This document shows, in pieces, positions 33,546-33,896 of a stretch of 33,896 nt of DNA (positions are counted from its first letter, which is position 1; the number at the start of each line of letters is the position of its first letter). Under the pieces are notes generated by a model, which made no database searches, had not been told where the DNA came from, and worked only from the letters and a program-made list of their open reading frames with translations. Origin of the DNA: an uncultured Bacteroidota bacterium. GTDB taxonomy: Bacteria; Bacteroidota; Bacteroidia; 2-12-FULL-35-15. The stretch spans positions 1-33,896 of the forward strand of contig CAINDA010000023.1 in assembly GCA_903847205.1 (NCBI GenBank), read 5' to 3'. The position numbers and the translations under genes were made by a program.

Positions 33546-33634
33546 TGGCAACTCTTCAGCTGATCATTAACACCAACAAAGGCAAAATAGCATCTCCATT
33601 GTTAATCATTAACACCAACAAGGGCGAAAATAAA

Positions 33635-33668
33635 AATCCTGAATCCAATTTTCTTCGGATTCAGGATT
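33635..33668. repeat. 12-bp stem-loop beside the RAYT unit
   Basis: AATCCTGAATCC (33635-33646) pairs with GGATTCAGGATT (33657-33668) around a 10-nt loop AATTTTCTTC. No T run follows on the plus strand, so a classical terminator is unlikely. It begins 8 bp outside the right end of the RAYT unit and has no match to the REP hairpins. Confidence 0.75.
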
Positions 33669-33726
33669 CGGATATCAATCAATTATAATAACGAAGGCGC
33701 AGATTGTGGGTATTATGCCTACGCAT

Positions 33727-33750
33727 TTGCAGGTGAAATAACACCTGCAA
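33727..33750 (+). repeat. Solitary REP-like hairpin
   Basis: An exact copy of the 24-nt hairpin with the right-type context (TATTATGCCTACGC before, GGCAA after) but with no end repeat or partner within the window. The rest of 33490-33896 holds no gene that I can support. Confidence 0.92.
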
Positions 33751-33896
33751 GGGCAAAATGAATGTGATGTTGTCAGCTGCTTCAATGAATTTTAAACGTG
33801 TGATGAACCTTTGGAAACAAGGACTCAAATTTTTTATTGAAAATATATGTTTGTTATTAGCTTGCTATTTTAGAAGTTTATTTACCAAAAAGTTTA

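Larger units (their letters stand above)
32889..33626. mobile_element. RAYT unit with REP hairpins and 16-bp terminal inverted repeats
   Basis: A 738-bp unit bounded by perfect 16-bp inverted repeats: CGCCCTTGTTGGTGTT at 32889-32904 and AACACCAACAAGGGCG at 33611-33626. Inside are inverted hairpins at 32920-32943 and 33522-33545 flanking a Y1 transposase gene. An additional, imperfect inner copy of the right end (AACACCAACAAAGGC, 33569-33583) lies 28 bp before the outer one. No direct target duplication is seen at the borders, as expected for Y1 transposases. A REP-flanked single-copy RAYT is the known arrangement called a REPtron; the outer 16-bp repeats are an extra feature. Confidence 0.82.

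Noticed and set aside
32889-33626. Classical IS200/IS605 insertion sequence
   Set aside because: The protein has the RAYT C-terminal pattern, there is no TnpB, and the hairpins are inverted on both sides, which fits a REPtron better.

Overview
The window is an AT-rich stretch of a chromosome from the phylum Bacteroidota. The assignment rests on gene content: a Bacteroidota-type LptD, a giant surface protein ending in a type IX secretion (T9SS) type A sorting domain, and a family of secreted proteins sharing an N-terminal block with the motif [13 protein letters not shown] small protein family that databases call 'ABC transporter ATPase' in this phylum is also present, as is an amidase/MlaD gene pair. 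Genus or species cannot be read from the sequence.

Layout. Positions 1-4460 hold a 21-bp minisatellite, then a minus-strand run: a DUF423 membrane protein, the misnamed 173-aa protein, a probable outer-membrane barrel protein, and a two-gene Fe-S electron-transfer pair resembling HdrB/HdrE-D. An unusual array of 26 heptamers fills one intergenic gap. Positions 4850-11690 are an envelope region: a small membrane protein, lptD facing left, and an amidase, an MlaD/MCE protein and a WD40 propeller facing right, with two strong hairpin terminators. Positions 11762-19600 are one gene for a 2612-aa exported protein of 17 PPC-like repeats plus Ig-like modules and a T9SS tail. Positions 20080-22240 hold PhoH and, divergently, a DUF62 protein overlapping an ABM-domain gene. 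Positions 22282-29593 hold four paralogous collagen-like surface proteins on the minus strand; the last carries a peptidase S74 (endosialidase chaperone) tail.

The accessory region, 30212-33896, is the most interesting. A REP-associated tyrosine transposase (RAYT, 32956-33489) sits between two inverted copies of a 24-bp hairpin (9-bp arms TTGCAGGTG/CACCTGCAA, loop AAATAA), inside a 738-bp unit bounded by perfect 16-bp inverted repeats. A second, 332-bp unit (30212-30543) has the same ends and hairpins. It keeps only the extreme start and end of the RAYT reading frame, so it looks like an internally deleted, MITE-like derivative that could be mobilised in trans. A solitary hairpin lies at 33727-33750.

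Between the two units are a zinc-ribbon-like protein and two paralogous genes that look like immunity genes. Each is preceded, with an identical 3-nt gap, by the C-terminal tail of what is probably a polymorphic toxin. One tail is an open 56-aa frame abutting the RAYT unit; the other is a short stop-interrupted remnant. This suggests tandem duplication of a toxin-tip/immunity module, with the toxin body lost, perhaps when the RAYT unit arrived.
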